Positions 31,958-43,000 of a DNA stretch of 64,000 nucleotides are shown in pieces. How positions within the stretch are numbered: the first letter of the stretch is position 1; the number at the start of each line of letters is the position of its first letter. This DNA comes from Cherax quadricarinatus (lineage: Eukaryota > Arthropoda > Malacostraca > Decapoda > Parastacidae): positions 33,917,296-33,981,295 of the forward strand of contig NC_091311.1 in assembly GCF_038502225.1 (NCBI RefSeq). The letters run 5' to 3'. Under the pieces are notes generated by a model. That model saw nothing but the letters and a program-made list of their open reading frames with translations. It did not search any database and was not told the DNA's origin. The position numbers were made by a program, and so were the translations under genes.

Positions 31958-33201
31958 AACTTCAATGTGATGAACTTGCACTACTCAAACAATAGGCCTT
32001 CCCAGTCTGGAGGATAAGCAGGAGCATTGTCCATTACCAGGAGGCACTAAAGTGGCAATTTATTTTCCAGGAGGTATTTCTTCACACTCGGGCCAAACAC
32101 TTCATTGACCCACTCAATGAAAACTAGCCTCGTGACCCATGCCTTACTGCTAGCCCTCCACATCACACACAATTTACTCATGACATTGTTTTTCTTGAAC
32201 ACTCGGGAAATTTCAGATACATGAGTAAAGGCTTCACTTTGAAATCCCACTAGCATTACCACAGAACAAAAGAGTTAGCCTATCCTTCATAGGCTTGTGT
32301 CCTGGCAGTGCCTTTTCCTCCAGCATGATGTAGATCCTCTTTGGCATTTTCTTACAAAAGAGGCCTATTTCGTCACAAATGAACACTTGTTGGGGGAGGA
32401 ATCCTTCAACCTCTACGTACCCCTTGAATTCATCAATGAATGGTTTGGCCGCACATTTGTCAGAACTTGCAGCCTCACCATACCTTACAACACTTTGTAT
32501 GCCACTACACTTCTTGAATCTGTCAAACCACCCTTTGCTGGCCTTATATTAACTAACAGCAGCACTCATTCCCGGCATTTTCTTTACAAGATCCGCATGC
32601 AACTGCCTTGCTTTCTCGCAAATTATCCCCTCCGAAACACTATCACCCACTAATTGTTTCTCATTAACCAACACAAACAACAACTTCTCCACATCCTCGA
32701 TTGTTTGAGACCTCTGTTTTGTTAGCATATTTGTACCTTTCACAACATCAGCTTCCTTGATTTCTGCTTTCTTCAATGGGATGGAACTGACTGTTGATGT
32801 AGATTTCCCATACATCCTGGCCAGCTCCACCACACATACGCCATTTTCATATTTTGCTATAACAACTTTCTTGAATTCTATCATGCTTCCCACCTTCTTA
32901 ACCAAAGGGCTGGCACTCTGAATTTTATTTGGCCCCATGGTGGTTTATTTCACAGTTGCAATCAATAAACAAGCACCAAAAACAATGGATGAACGTGCGG
33001 AGTATTCCTAACCCAACGAGAGAGACACGCAGAATGAGTGTGATACACATAAAGAAGCGCATCGCTGGCAGGTGGAACCGTCTCATGCCAACGATTTCCA
33101 AGCGGATGGCCAATATCCGTGGGAGGGGAATTTTGCCGAAAAAAGTGTTCGATTTCTGAATTGACCGATTTCTGCACCGGCCGATATCCGGGGGCCCACT
33201 G
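31958..33201 (-). mobile_element. Tigger element T4, N-terminal two thirds
   Basis: The 5' end is at 33201 (CAGTGGGCCCCCGGATATCGG on the minus strand, TA at 33202-33203). The transposase starts MGPNKIQSASP at 32938 and runs through KKAEIKEADVVKG and EKARQLHADLVKKMP. Further frames include VFKKNNVMSKLCVMWRA and, at the truncated edge, the catalytic VMDNAPAYP motif. It has multiple frameshifts. The C-terminal part is lost at the junction with the LINE fragment at 31957. Confidence 0.8.
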
Positions 33202-33552
33202 TAGAGGTCTCCCTCAACATTTGCGTTTTCAACTTTCGCGGGCTTCACGCATTCGCGAATTCCCAACTGCCAAATTCCCAGCTGCCAAATCATATTTAAG
33301 TTTCCCGCCACCTGCGAGTCCTTACTACCCTTCCTCCGACCCCCGCAACTGGCAGCCAGCCCTCCCACCACTCTGTGTGGTAAGTGTTTTGTTTGATCAT
33401 TATTTGCTATTAAACTACAGTATAAATAATGTAAACCCATTCATGACTGCATATTGGAATGGCTATTCGGACAGGTATTGGACGGTGCCATCATGTGTTT
33501 ACTCTTGAGCACAGCAAAGAATCAAACATTTCTGCTACTGCTAATAATAACA

Positions 33553-33591
<39 letters not shown>

Positions 33592-33754
33592 GCGATAGAA
33601 TTGAAGAAGGAAATTGTACAAAAATACGAGGGAGTGGTTAACACATCGTCAGTGTGGCTTTGTTTATGCTGGAGTGAGCATTAGTCTCCATGCTCTTCCA
33701 AACATTTCACAATAATTCACTGTGTTTGGTGCTTGTAGATTGAGTGTGACTGGA

Positions 33755-33953
33755 GTGGAAGAGGCAGGCAGTGGTAGAGGCAGCGGTAGAGGCAGTGGTA
33801 GAGGCAGCGGTTGAGGCAGTGGGTGAGGCAGTGGTTGAGGCAGTGGGTGAGACAGTGGTTGAGACAGCAGCTGAGGCAGCAGTTGAGGCAGCGGTTGAGG
33901 CAGCGGTTGAGGCAGCGGTTGAGGCAGTGGTTGAGGCAGCGGTTGAGGCAGCA
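33755..33953. repeat. 12-bp minisatellite (GAGGCAGCGGTT variants)
   Basis: About 16 tandem copies of a 12-bp unit such as GAGGCAGCGGTT / GAGGCAGTGGGT. The inverted counterpart is at 34306-34430 in the opposite arm. Open frames across it (VEAAVEAAVEA) are repeat artefacts. Confidence 0.9.
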
Positions 33954-33955
33954 AG

Positions 33956-34300
33956 ATTACAGGTACGTCTTGCTACTTCTTCTTACACTTAGGTCACACT
34001 ACACATACATGTACAAGCATATATATACACACCCCTCTGGGTTTTCTTCTATTTTCTTTCTAGTTCTTGTTCTTGTTTATTTCCTCTTATCTCCATGGGG
34101 AAGTGGAACAGAATTCTTCCTCCGTAAGCCATGCGTGTTGTAAGAGGCAACTAAAATGCCGGGAGCAAGGGCCTAGTAACCCCTTCTCCTGTATATATTA
34201 CTAAATGTAAAAGGAGAAGCTTTCGTTTTTCCTTTTGGGCCACCCCGCCTCGGTGGGATATGGCCGGTGTGTTGAAAGAAGAAAGATGTTATTAAATACC
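33956..34300 (+). repeat. RTE-tailed SINE-like repeat
   Basis: Contains CTTAGGTCACACTACACATAC, CTTATCTCCATGGGGAAGTGG, CCTCCGTAAGCCATGCGTG and the tail GGGCCACCCCGCCTCGGTGGG followed by GTTGAAAGAAGAAAG. The tail is the same as at the 3' end of RTE copy A (4840-4862). No coding frame. Confidence 0.7.
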
Positions 34301-35145
34301 ATTGCCTCAACTGCTCCCTCTACCATTGCCTCAACCGCTGCCTCTACCATTGTCTCAACCGCTGCCTCACCCACTGCCTCACCCACTGCTTCAACTGCTG
34401 CCTCAACTGCTTCCATAACCACTGGCTCTACCACTCCAGTCACATTCAATCTACAAGCACCAAACACAATGAATTATTGTGAAATGTTTGGAAGAGCACG
34501 GAGACTAATGCTCACTCCAGCATAAACAAAGCCACACTGACTGGCGATGCCTCAACCACTCTCTTGTATTTTTGCACAATTTCCTTCTTCAATTCTATCG
34601 TATTTATTATTATATTATTATTATTATTATTATTATTATTATGTATTATTATTATTACTATTGTTATTAATAGCAGTAGCAGAAATGCTTGATTCTTTGC
34701 TGTGTTCAAGAGTAAACACATGATGTAACCGTCCAATACCTGTCCGAATAGCCATTCCAATATGCAGTCATGAATGGGTTTACATTATTTATACTGTAGT
34801 TTAATAGCAAATAATGAACAAACAAAACACTCGCAACACTGGTGGGAGGGCTGGCTGCCAGTTGCGGGGGTCAGAGGGAGGGTAGTAAGGACTTGCAGTG
34901 GTTGAGGAAGTGGTGGAGGCAGTAGTATTTAATAACACACATTATTAAACTATAACATGTTTGTACTTAGTACAATTTACGACGTTTTCATGTATTTTAT
35001 GATTGTTCATGGTTCAACAAGTTAAAGGAAGCAGTACTGTATTATATTTCCCTACAATATACTGGGGCACCAAACATTCGCGATTTTTCAACATTCGCGA
35101 GGCTCTTTATCCCCTAACCCCCGCGAATGTTGAGGGAGACCTGTA

Positions 35146-35373
35146 TATACTTATGTAGTGTGACCCAAGTGTAATTAGAAGTAGCAAGACTTACCTGTTT
35201 TCTTGTGTTTATGAGGCAAAGAAGAAACCAGCAACTGTACCACTGCGTAAAACAATTACAGGTTTCAGTTTCATATGCATTTGGAAGGACGGTAGTACCT
35301 TCCTGGGTTGTTGCTGTCTGGCAACCTACTGCCTATATAATATAATATGACATTAACGCACTCCAGAGCAATG

Positions 35374-35424
<51 letters not shown>

Positions 35425-35457
35425 ATTATTGCCATCGACATACCTTGTTCACTGAGT
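35146..35457 (-). repeat. RTE-tailed SINE-like fragment and (ATT)n tract
   Basis: 35150-35335 is the minus counterpart of the 5' part of the SINE-like repeat (TAGTGTGACCCAAGTG, CAGGTTTCAG, GGTAGTACCTTCCTGGGTTG). It is followed by (ATT)n at 35376-35430. No gene. Confidence 0.65.
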
Positions 35458-35677
35458 TTAACCCTTTCAGGATCCATCCCGTAGATCTACGGCTTCATGT
35501 TGAGTGTCCAAACCATAGATCTACGCCAAAATTCTAGCTCCGTCAAATTTAGCGCGAAAACGCTCATAGGCCTACATGTGAGAGAACGGGTCTGCGTCGT
35601 GGGTGTGCGCCATAAACAAAAAATCTAGGCGCCCACATAGCATTGTGGGAACGCCGGCTCAGTAACCCTTGTTCACC

Positions 35678-38660
35678 ATGCCTCGTCGCAAGGCAGCTCT
35701 CACTCCAAGGAAAATTGGGACTCTCCTGTTCCTATCTGATAGTTCTGACAAAGATGGATGTGGAAATGAAGATGAATTCTTTGGCTTTGATCAGTTAGTG
35801 ACCGAAAGGAATGACCAGGATATCGATAATAGTGCAGAAAGCCCTGACGATCCTCAACCTTCTACCTCTGGTGTGGGCACTCGTCAGTCACGGTCGGTTG
35901 TACCTCAGCAAAAGAGAAAACTATTATTTTCGCGTGGCCAGGCCTCTGACTTCAGTAATGATGATAACAGTGATGTTGTTACGCGCCCCTACTTCACTCC
36001 ATTATATACAAAAATAAAAGGCCTGGTTAAAATAAGTTCTGTAATAATATATCGTGAACCACTTTATTACTAGCTAGATAAAGCAGGTTCGACTATATAT
36101 TATTATCGGGTACGGTATGAATCAACAGTACTCTCATTGTATTATATTGTATTATATTACATCTTTCCCCATGATTATTATAATTATAATATTATATTAT
36201 ATTATTATTAGGTTAGGTATTACGAATGTGTAACCACTACTGTAGTGACCAATTGGTGGTTCTAGAGTTGACGCCACGCGTCGCCTTCTGGCCGAGCTGA
36301 AGTCATACTATGAAGTAGTTGAGTGAGTCAGTCAGCTCCTAGCTCTGACTCGGTACGGGTCTTCAACCCAAAGCTCCTAGCTTAAACTAAAACTTCATAC
36401 CAAGTCTATTGTCTTGCCTTTGCCATTAGTCTGGTAATTCATGTCACTTATGAAAGATAACTATTTCGTTACCCTAGATCTTTCTAAAAGAGTTAAATGG
36501 TGAGATTAGTAGATTATTAATTGAAATTATTGTATCATACTCTGTTAATGAGAATTTGAACGTAAGATTGGGTTTCTTGCTGTATAGTGTTCATTTATAA
36601 TTGCTTGTGGTTATTTTAATTCACTAACCAAATACCAATGAAGCTAAATGATTGGTAATAAAATAAAAAAAAATGGAGTTATTTGTGCCCCTATTGTTAC
36701 GGTGAAGATTAAGTCGTAACAGATGTTGATTGTGATTTTATTGCTCTTGACGATCATTCGAGTAGTGATAGTGAGGAATCATATTCACCAGTGAAGCGTC
36801 GGTATGTACGCCGCCGCATGCGCTCGGGTAGTGTACAATATGCCGTGCCCAGGGGACGGAGTACATCCCGTGGTCCTACACCAGGTATAGATAGTGATAG
36901 TGAGAATGATGTGGCTACACTTGGCATGGATAGACCACAGGCATCACTAGATGGTGGTAGTGCCACAGCCATGTGTGACTCACCAGCCCAGGCTGGGACC
37001 CACGCTGCTGACTCCGCAGTTCAAGGACAAAGCGGAGTGTCAGCCACCAGCCCACCACAACCACAACCACCCGCACAACCAGCCTATGATGCCCAGTATC
37101 CACCAGCAAACCGCATCTGGGATTGGCAGCAAAATCCCAATTTTGTTCCCAAGCTCCACCACTTTGGTGACTCTGAAAGTGCAATTCTACCAACTTGTCC
37201 CCTTGGAAACACTGCAAATGAACTGGAATTCTTTGAATTATTCTTTGACCAGCCATTGATGGAAACTATTGTCAGGGAAAGTAATAAGTATTTTGAGTAC
37301 ACCATGGCAAATACGATCATATCACCACAGTCAAGACTACACCGGTGGAAAGAGACGACTGTTGCAGAAATTTATTTGCTTTTTGCAACAATAATGCTTA
37401 TACCTCATGTCTATAAGCATAATATAAAAGCATACTGGTCCACAGATCGGCTAATTTCTACCCCGGTCTTCAGTGAAATCATCCCAGTGAACAGGTTTAT
37501 CTTACTGTTACGTATGTTGCACTTCTCTGACAAAACCAGGCCTGACAGAAGTGACAGGTTATACAAGATTAGAAATGTTTTTATGTATCTCAAACAAAAG
37601 TTCTGCATATACTTTTATCCATTCAAGAATCTTGTAATTGACGAGTCTTTGATTTTGTTCGAAGGTAGGCTGTCATTCAAGCAGTATATACCGAGCAAGA
37701 GGAAATGCTTTGGTATAAAACTGTTTGTACTCTGTGACTGTGACAGTGGCCTGGTATTGGATATTGTTGTATACACGGGAAGTAAAACATGGAAAGATAC
37801 CAAGATGTTATTGGGTATCTCAGGTGACGTAGTGAGAAGCACGATGGCACCTTATCTTGGTAAGGGGCATACATTATATACCGATAACTGATACACAAGC
37901 CAATTACTCAGTGATTTCTTGCGAGTGAACAAGACAGATGTGTGGCACAGTGCGTTCTAATCGTAAACATATGCCCAGGCTCAACGCAGGTGCTCGAGGT
38001 GATGACGTGCAGCCGTTTACTGCCAATGACATCATGGCATTACGGTGGCATGACAAACGAGATGTCACATTGTTGACAACCATTCACCGTAATGAAATGC
38101 AAGACAGTGGCAAAGTTGATCGAGTGACTAATGAACGTATTCGAAAACCAGTGACAGTGATTGATTATACACAAAACATGCTCTTGGTTGACAAATGTGA
38201 CATGCAGATTGGCTTTGTTGATTGTGTTCGTAAAAGTTACAAGTGGTACATGAAACTTTTCTTCCATCTCATGGACATTTCAATGCTCAATGCATATAAT
38301 ATGTACCAAATGAAGACTGACAACAGACCACCGTATGGTGAATTTTGTTTGTCTGTTGTCAGACAACTCATAATGAAGTACCAGGTAACAACACCTGCTA
38401 TACAACAAGGTCCTTGAACTCCTCAGGATATACCCAAGTGTTTGAGGAGGGAAGGTGATCACTTCATAATACAGCTTCCTTCAACTCAGAAGAGATGCAT
38501 CATCTGTGCAGAAACGAAACGACGGCAACAAAGACGCAAAGACACTCGGTTTATGTGTGAGGAATGCAAGGTACCTCTGTGCCCATATGGTGCCTTGTTT
38601 CAAGGAGTTTCACAAGCTCCAGCAGTTCTAAAACCATGTCCAGTGATTGTAAATAAGTAA
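35678..38660 (+). pseudogene. piggyBac transposase 2, LTR-interrupted
   Basis: Starts MPRRKAALTPRKIGT at 35678. It is interrupted after NSD by the LTR at 35977-36721 and resumes with CDFIALDDHSSSDSEE. First Asp in NLVIDESLILFEGRLSF (near 37640). Second Asp in LYTDN, whose following Trp codon is TGA (37889-37891). A frameshift in KTD-CGTVR near 37940 follows, then the third Asp in LLVDKCDMQIGF (near 38195) and a TGA after IQQGP at 38415. The C-terminal Cys-rich domain CIICAETK...MCEECKVPLC ends at 38660. More decayed than element 1. About 70 percent similar to it by eye. Confidence 0.87.
35977..36721. mobile_element. Solo LTR, probably Ty3/Gypsy type
   Basis: 745 bp beginning TGTTACGCGCCCC and ending AAGTCGTAACA, so TG...CA with 7-bp inverted ends TGTTACG/CGTAACA. 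Flanked by the 5-bp duplication GATGT (35972-35976, 36722-36726). No internal coding region or second LTR. Excising it rejoins the piggyBac frame (NSDV then DCDFIAL). Best read as an LTR left by recombination between two LTRs. Family assignment is inferred from end structure. Confidence 0.78.
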
Positions 38661-39147
38661 ATATATGATAGAACATTAGTATTATACAAGATTTGTGCAT
38701 GTTTATTGTAATAAACAACAGTGGTAAACAATAATATGATAGTAACTTTAGTGCGGTTATTGTGTTCAATACAGTGAGTTTATATACAGTGGACCCTCAC
38801 ATACCGTTGGCATCACATAATGTTAAATCCACATACCGATACATTTTATCACTAAAATTTTCCCTCGCATACCGCTAATAAACTCGCTCAACGCTATTCG
38901 TCCAAGACGCTTCTAATGTGCAGCCTGAGCCAGCTTCACATGTTCCGCCGGTGGCATTGTTTACAAGCCAGCCTCCGCGGTAACATCCAAGCATACAATC
39001 GGAACATTTCGTATTATTACAGCGTTTTTGGTGATTTCATCTGCAAAATAAGTGACCATGGGCCCCAAGAAAGCCTCTAGTGCTAACCCAGTGGTAAAAA
39101 GGGTGAGAAATACTATCATACCACAGTCAGCTGCTGCTGCACCATGG

Positions 39148-39900
39148 TCAGCTGTTGCTTGACCAGTCAGCTGTTGCTGGATCAGTCAGCTGCTGTTGCA
39201 CCTCGATCAGCTGTTGCTGGACCAGTCGCTGTTGCTGGATCAGTTAGCTGCTGCTGCTGCTGCTGCACCACAATCAGCTGTTGCTGGACCAGTCAGCTGT
39301 TGCTGGATCAGTCAGCTGTTGCTGGATCAGTCAGCTGTTGCTGGACCAGTCAGCTGTTGCTGGACCAGTCAGCTGTTGCTGGATCAGTCAGCTGTTGCTG
39401 GATCAGTCAGCTGTTGCTGGACCAGTCAGCTGTTGCTGGACCAGTCAGCTGTTGCTGGATCAGTCAACTGTTGCTGGACCAGTCAGCTGTTGCTGGATCA
39501 GTCAGCTGTTGCTGGATCAGTCAGCTGTTGCTGGATCAGTCAGCTGTTGCTGGATCAGTCAGCTGTTGTTGGATCAGTCAGCTGTTGCTGGATCAGTCAG
39601 CTGTTGCTGGACCAGTCAGCTGTTGCTGGATCAGTCAGCTGTTGCTGGATCAGTCAGCTGTTGCTGGATCAGTCAGCTGTTGCTGGATCAGTCAGCTGTT
39701 GCTGGATCAGTCAGCTGTTGTTGGATCAGTCAGCTGTTGCTGGATCAGTCAGCTGTTGCTGGACCAGTCAGCTGTTGCTGGACCAGTCAGCTGTTGCTGG
39801 ACCAGTCAGCTGTTGCTGGACCAGTCAGCTGTTGCTGGACCAGTCAGCTGTTGCTGGATCAGTCAGCTGTTGCTGGACCAGTCAGCTGTTGCTGCACCAC
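39148..39900. repeat. 19-bp minisatellite, about 39 copies
   Basis: Unit CAGCTGTTGCTGGATCAGT with a common GGACC variant. Successive units start exactly 19 nt apart (39313, 39332, 39351). Because 19 is not a multiple of 3, translation has a 57-nt period, and all three plus frames are open through most of the array. Few variants (GGATC/GGACC, one TTGTTGG) suggest recent expansion. Not a CRISPR: units have no spacers. Confidence 0.96.
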
Positions 39901-40149
39901 GGTCAGCTGCTGTTGCACCATCAGCTGTTTCTGAACATGACTCGTCCTGAACCTGTCCCGAACGTGTCCGTCCAGCCTGAGCGCCTGCCTTGCCATCATT
40001 GTTTACAAGCCAGGGTGGCCGGTTGCATGCATACATTCGATACATTTTGTATTATTCCATTATTTATAGTGCTTGTAACTGCTAAATAAGCCACCATGGG
40101 CCCAAAGAAAGCTTCTAGTGCCAACCCTATGGTAAAAAGGGTGATAAAT

Positions 40150-40365
40150 ACTATCGTACCACAGTCAGCTGCTGCTGCTGCACCACGGTCAGCTGATAAA
40201 TTGGACCAGTCAGCTGTTGCTGCACCACAGCTGCTGCTGCACCACAGCTGCTGCTGCACCACAGCTGCAGCTGCACCATGGCCAGCTGTTGCTGCACCCA
40301 GCTGCTGCTGCACCATGGTCAGCTGCACCACAGCTGTTGTTGTTGCTGCACCACCGTCAGCTGTA
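40150..40365. repeat. CAGCTGCTGCTGCAC-type minisatellite
   Basis: Irregular tandem copies of CAGCTGCTGCTGCACCA in the second half-unit of T5. It is related to the 19-bp array upstream and to the array in T6 at 42605-43000. Confidence 0.85.
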
Positions 40366-41063
40366 TTACTCGAAGATGTGGAGAGAGTGTTGTTGGTGTG
40401 GCTTAACGTGAAACAATTACCGAGAAACAATTAACCCCAGAGGGTTAGCCACCCAGGATAACCCAAGAAAGTCAGTGCATCATTGAGGACTCTAACTTAT
40501 TTCCATTGGGGTCCTTAATCTTGTCTCCCAGGATGCAACCCACACCAGTCGACTAACACCCAGGTGAACAGGGAAAAATGCCTGGAACTAGTGCTCATAT
40601 TGGTGAATTTAAAGCCAGCAAAGGTTGGTTTGAGAGATTTAAGAATCATAGTGGCATACACAGTGTGATAAGGCCTGTTCTGGAAGAAAATGCCAAACAG
40701 GACCTACATTACTCAGGAGGAAAAGGCACTCCCAGGACACAGTGTCTCATCAGTCATTGCTGCATCTTCAATAAAGGTAAGTGTCATTTATTCTTCATTT
40801 AGTAGAGTAGTACATGCACAATATATACTGTGCATGTACTACTCTACTATTGTGCGTGTATCCTTCTCTTTGTGTGTAGGAAAATGTATATTTCATGTGG
40901 TAAAATTTTTTTTTTCATACTTTTGGGCGTCTTGCACGGATTAATTTGATTTCCATTATTTCTTATGGGGAAAATTCATTCGCATAACGATAATTTCGCA
41001 TAACAATGAGCTCTCATGAACGGATTAATATCGTTATGCGGGGGTCCACTGTATATACATTAT

Positions 41064-41285
41064 AAGAACATAAGAACATAAGAAAGGAGGAACACTGCAG
41101 CAGGCCTGTTGGCCCATACTAGGCAGGTCCTTTACAATTCATCCCACTAACAAAACATTTGCCCAACCCAATTTGCAATGCTTCCCAAGAAATAAGCTCT
41201 GATGTGAAAGTCCAACTCAAATCCAACCCCTCCCACTCATGTACTTATCCAACCTAAATTTGAAACTAGCTTTGAGTAGGAGAGA
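41064..41285 (-). mobile_element. CR1 3' fragment
   Basis: Starts AAGAACATAAGAACATAAG and contains CAGCAGGCCTGTTGGCCCATA, the reversed CR1 tail, then a stretch whose minus strand reads as a CR1-type 3' end. 5'-truncated. It lies in the 3' UTR of piggyBac 2. Confidence 0.7.
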
Positions 41286-41470
41286 AAGGTATTCTCTGTA
41301 TGCTATGTCCATAGTGTGTTGCAGTGTCAGACAAGATGGTATAAACCTTGGTAATAAATACCGACAAGTTGGTTTAGAAAGACACGTAAGCAAACACTAT
41401 AACATATTTATTAGAAAACGTTTCGGTCCTGGGACCTTGATCACTTCTGATATACAGTATTGGTCTCTCA
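41286..41470 (-). repeat. Penelope-type fragment with hammerhead-like core
   Basis: On the minus strand TTGATCAAGGTCCCAGGACC is followed by GAAAC (plus GTTTC at 41420-41424). The stem GGTCC-CAGGACC can form, and TTTTCTAATAAATATG follows. This is the same order as the cores at 8357 and 8907, but with TTGATCA for CTGATGA. No protein. Confidence 0.5.
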
Positions 41471-41775
41471 GGCCCCAAATGTTAGTAGGAAAAGAAAAAA
41501 TTGGAAAAGAAAAGAAAAAACTACAAAAACTGCTAAATAAAGTAATGCGCGTATGTGGAAATCGTCGATGCTGCCGCCACCAGGTCATTTTGGACAAACT
41601 TCTCGGCACCGTATCTCGGTAAGTACTGATCAGAAATTTTTTTTTTGTCTTATTACCTTCACAAAAATATGTTCTTTAATTCTGTAAGAAAAAATATTTT
41701 TTTTTTTTTTTTTAAAAATTTCTTGGACACTGGAACACCACTTCAGATTTTGGCCTTGGACCCTGAATGGGTTAA

Positions 41776-42176
41776 TCACTTCTAACTTGGCATTTAAAGT
41801 AATAGACTTGCGACTCCACTTTATATCACAATTACCGTTAGATGCCATCATAAACGAGAAAGAATGAGTAAACAAGACAGGACGAGAGATGTGGAGAAGG
41901 TAAACAGAGTGAATGGGTGGCAGGTGGTAAGACAAACGCTTATTAATACCTGCCCACTTGCTGCTCGTGTGTGTTCATTTTGCAATACGCATAAGTTTGT
42001 GAAGCTTTTTCCTCACAATACAAACACCTTACATTGTGTACAAGTTGTCTTCACATTAGTAGTATAATAAATAACAGCAACACTCCCATCCTTGTGCAAC
42101 ACACCATTTTTAGAGCAGATGACGCTATAAGTTTTTTGCACATGAAGGGAAAATTTTTCTACAGTTACCCCAGTAA
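41776..42176. other. Non-coding interval between transposons
   Basis: Flanking DNA between the piggyBac 2 target site and Tigger T6. I see no gene, terminal repeat or recognisable element. Short frames (up to 67 codons) lack support. Confidence 0.6.
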
Positions 42177-42604
42177 TACAGTGGACCCCCGCATACCGGA
42201 CGCCTTGCATAACGGACAATCCGCATACCGGACACTTTGATCGCTAAAATTTTGCCTCGCATACCACCCAAAAACCCGCTCAGCGCCCTTCGTCCGAGAC
42301 GCGTCCAATGTGCGTCCTGAGCCACGCTCACATGTTCCGCCGGTGGCATTGTTTACCAGCCAGCCTCCGCGGTAACATCCAAGCATACAATCGGAACATT
42401 TCGTATTATTACAGTGTTTTTGGTGATTTTTTTCTGGAAAATAAGTGACCATGGGCCCCAAGAAAGCTTCTAGTGCCAACCCTACAGCAATGAGGGTGAG
42501 AATTACTATGGAGATGAAGAAAAAGATCATTGATAAGTATGAAAGTGGAGTGCGTGTCTCCGAGCTGGCCAGGTTGTATAATAAACCCCAATCAACCATC
42601 GCTA

Positions 42605-43000
42605 CTATTGGTGGTACAGCTGCTGCTGCTGCTGTACCACCGTCAGCTGCTGCTGCACTGTCAGCTGCTGCTGCTGTACCACTGTCAGCTGCTCCTGCTG
42701 CTGTAGTACCGTCTGCTGCTGCTGTAGCATCGTCTGCTGCTGCTGTAGCATCATCTGCTGCTGCTGTAGCATCGTCTGCTGCTGCTGTAGCATCGTCTGC
42801 TGCTGCTGTAGCATCGTCTGTTGCTGCTGTAGCATCGTCTGTTGCTGCTGTACCACCGTCAGCTGCTGCTGCTGCTGTAGCATCGTCTGCTGCTGCTGTA
42901 ACATCGTCAGTTGCTGCTGTAGCATCGTCTGCTGCTGCTGTAGCATCGTCTGTTGCTGCTGTACCACCATCAGCTGCTGCTGCTGCTGCTGTAGCACCGT
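42605..43000. repeat. 21-bp GCTGCTGCTGTAGCATCGTCT array
   Basis: About 18 units of 21 bp or a shorter variant. Since 21 is a multiple of 3, it encodes an Ala/Val/Ser heptad on one strand and poly-Gln (LQQQQTM) on the other. The repeat was gained inside a Tigger N-terminus. The frames are not evidence of a gene. Confidence 0.93.

Larger units (their letters stand above)
33204..35143. mobile_element. Fold-back DNA element with long inverted arms and a SINE-like centre
   Basis: Outer ends GAGGTCTCCCTCAACATT and AATGTTGAGGGAGACCTG, TA on both sides (33202-33203, 35144-35145). Arms about 33330-33955 and 34306-34895 are reverse complements with around 90 percent identity by eye. Both contain an (AAT)n run, a piece coding IELKKEIVQKYE (Tigger N-terminus-like) and a GAGGCAGCGGTT minisatellite. 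The centre (33956-34300) is the RTE-tailed SINE-like repeat. A Tigger-derived fold-back element is the best reading. Confidence 0.72.
38787..41051 (+). mobile_element. Tigger-derived element T5 carrying a 19-bp minisatellite
   Basis: Ends CAGTGGACCCTCACATACCG and GCGGGGGTCCACTG, TA flanks 38785-38786 and 41052-41053. Two copies of a transposase N-terminus (MGPKKASSANP at 39058 and 40096) each run into CAGCTGCTG-rich repeats. A short later segment (40578-40780) keeps GEFKASKGWFERFKNHSGIH. The DDE core is absent. A 50-bp near-perfect palindrome lies at 40800-40849. Non-autonomous. Confidence 0.8.
35462..41771 (+). mobile_element. piggyBac element 2, with three nested insertions
   Basis: TTAA at 35458-35461 and 41772-41775; ends CCCTTTCAGGATCC and GGACCCTGAATGGG. 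5' palindromes CGTAGATCTACG (35480-35491) and CATAGATCTACG (35514-35525). The transposase is at 35678-38660, split by a solo LTR. The 3' UTR is split by Tigger T5 (38787-41051) and by CR1 and Penelope-type scraps (41056-41470). The 3' UTR resumes at about 41470 and is similar to that of piggyBac 1 (ATCTCGGTAAGTA). Confidence 0.85.

Noticed and set aside
39148..39900. Regular short repeats as a CRISPR array
   Set aside because: Units are contiguous with no spacers, and the genome is eukaryotic.
39144..40089. Open frames of 217-297 codons with a Cys-Trp-rich repeat
   Set aside because: They come from a 19-bp minisatellite that is open in all three frames, with no other coding signal.
42605..42997. 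Poly-glutamine protein on the minus strand
   Set aside because: Antisense of a CTG-type repeat inside a Tigger derivative; no start context or flanking domain.
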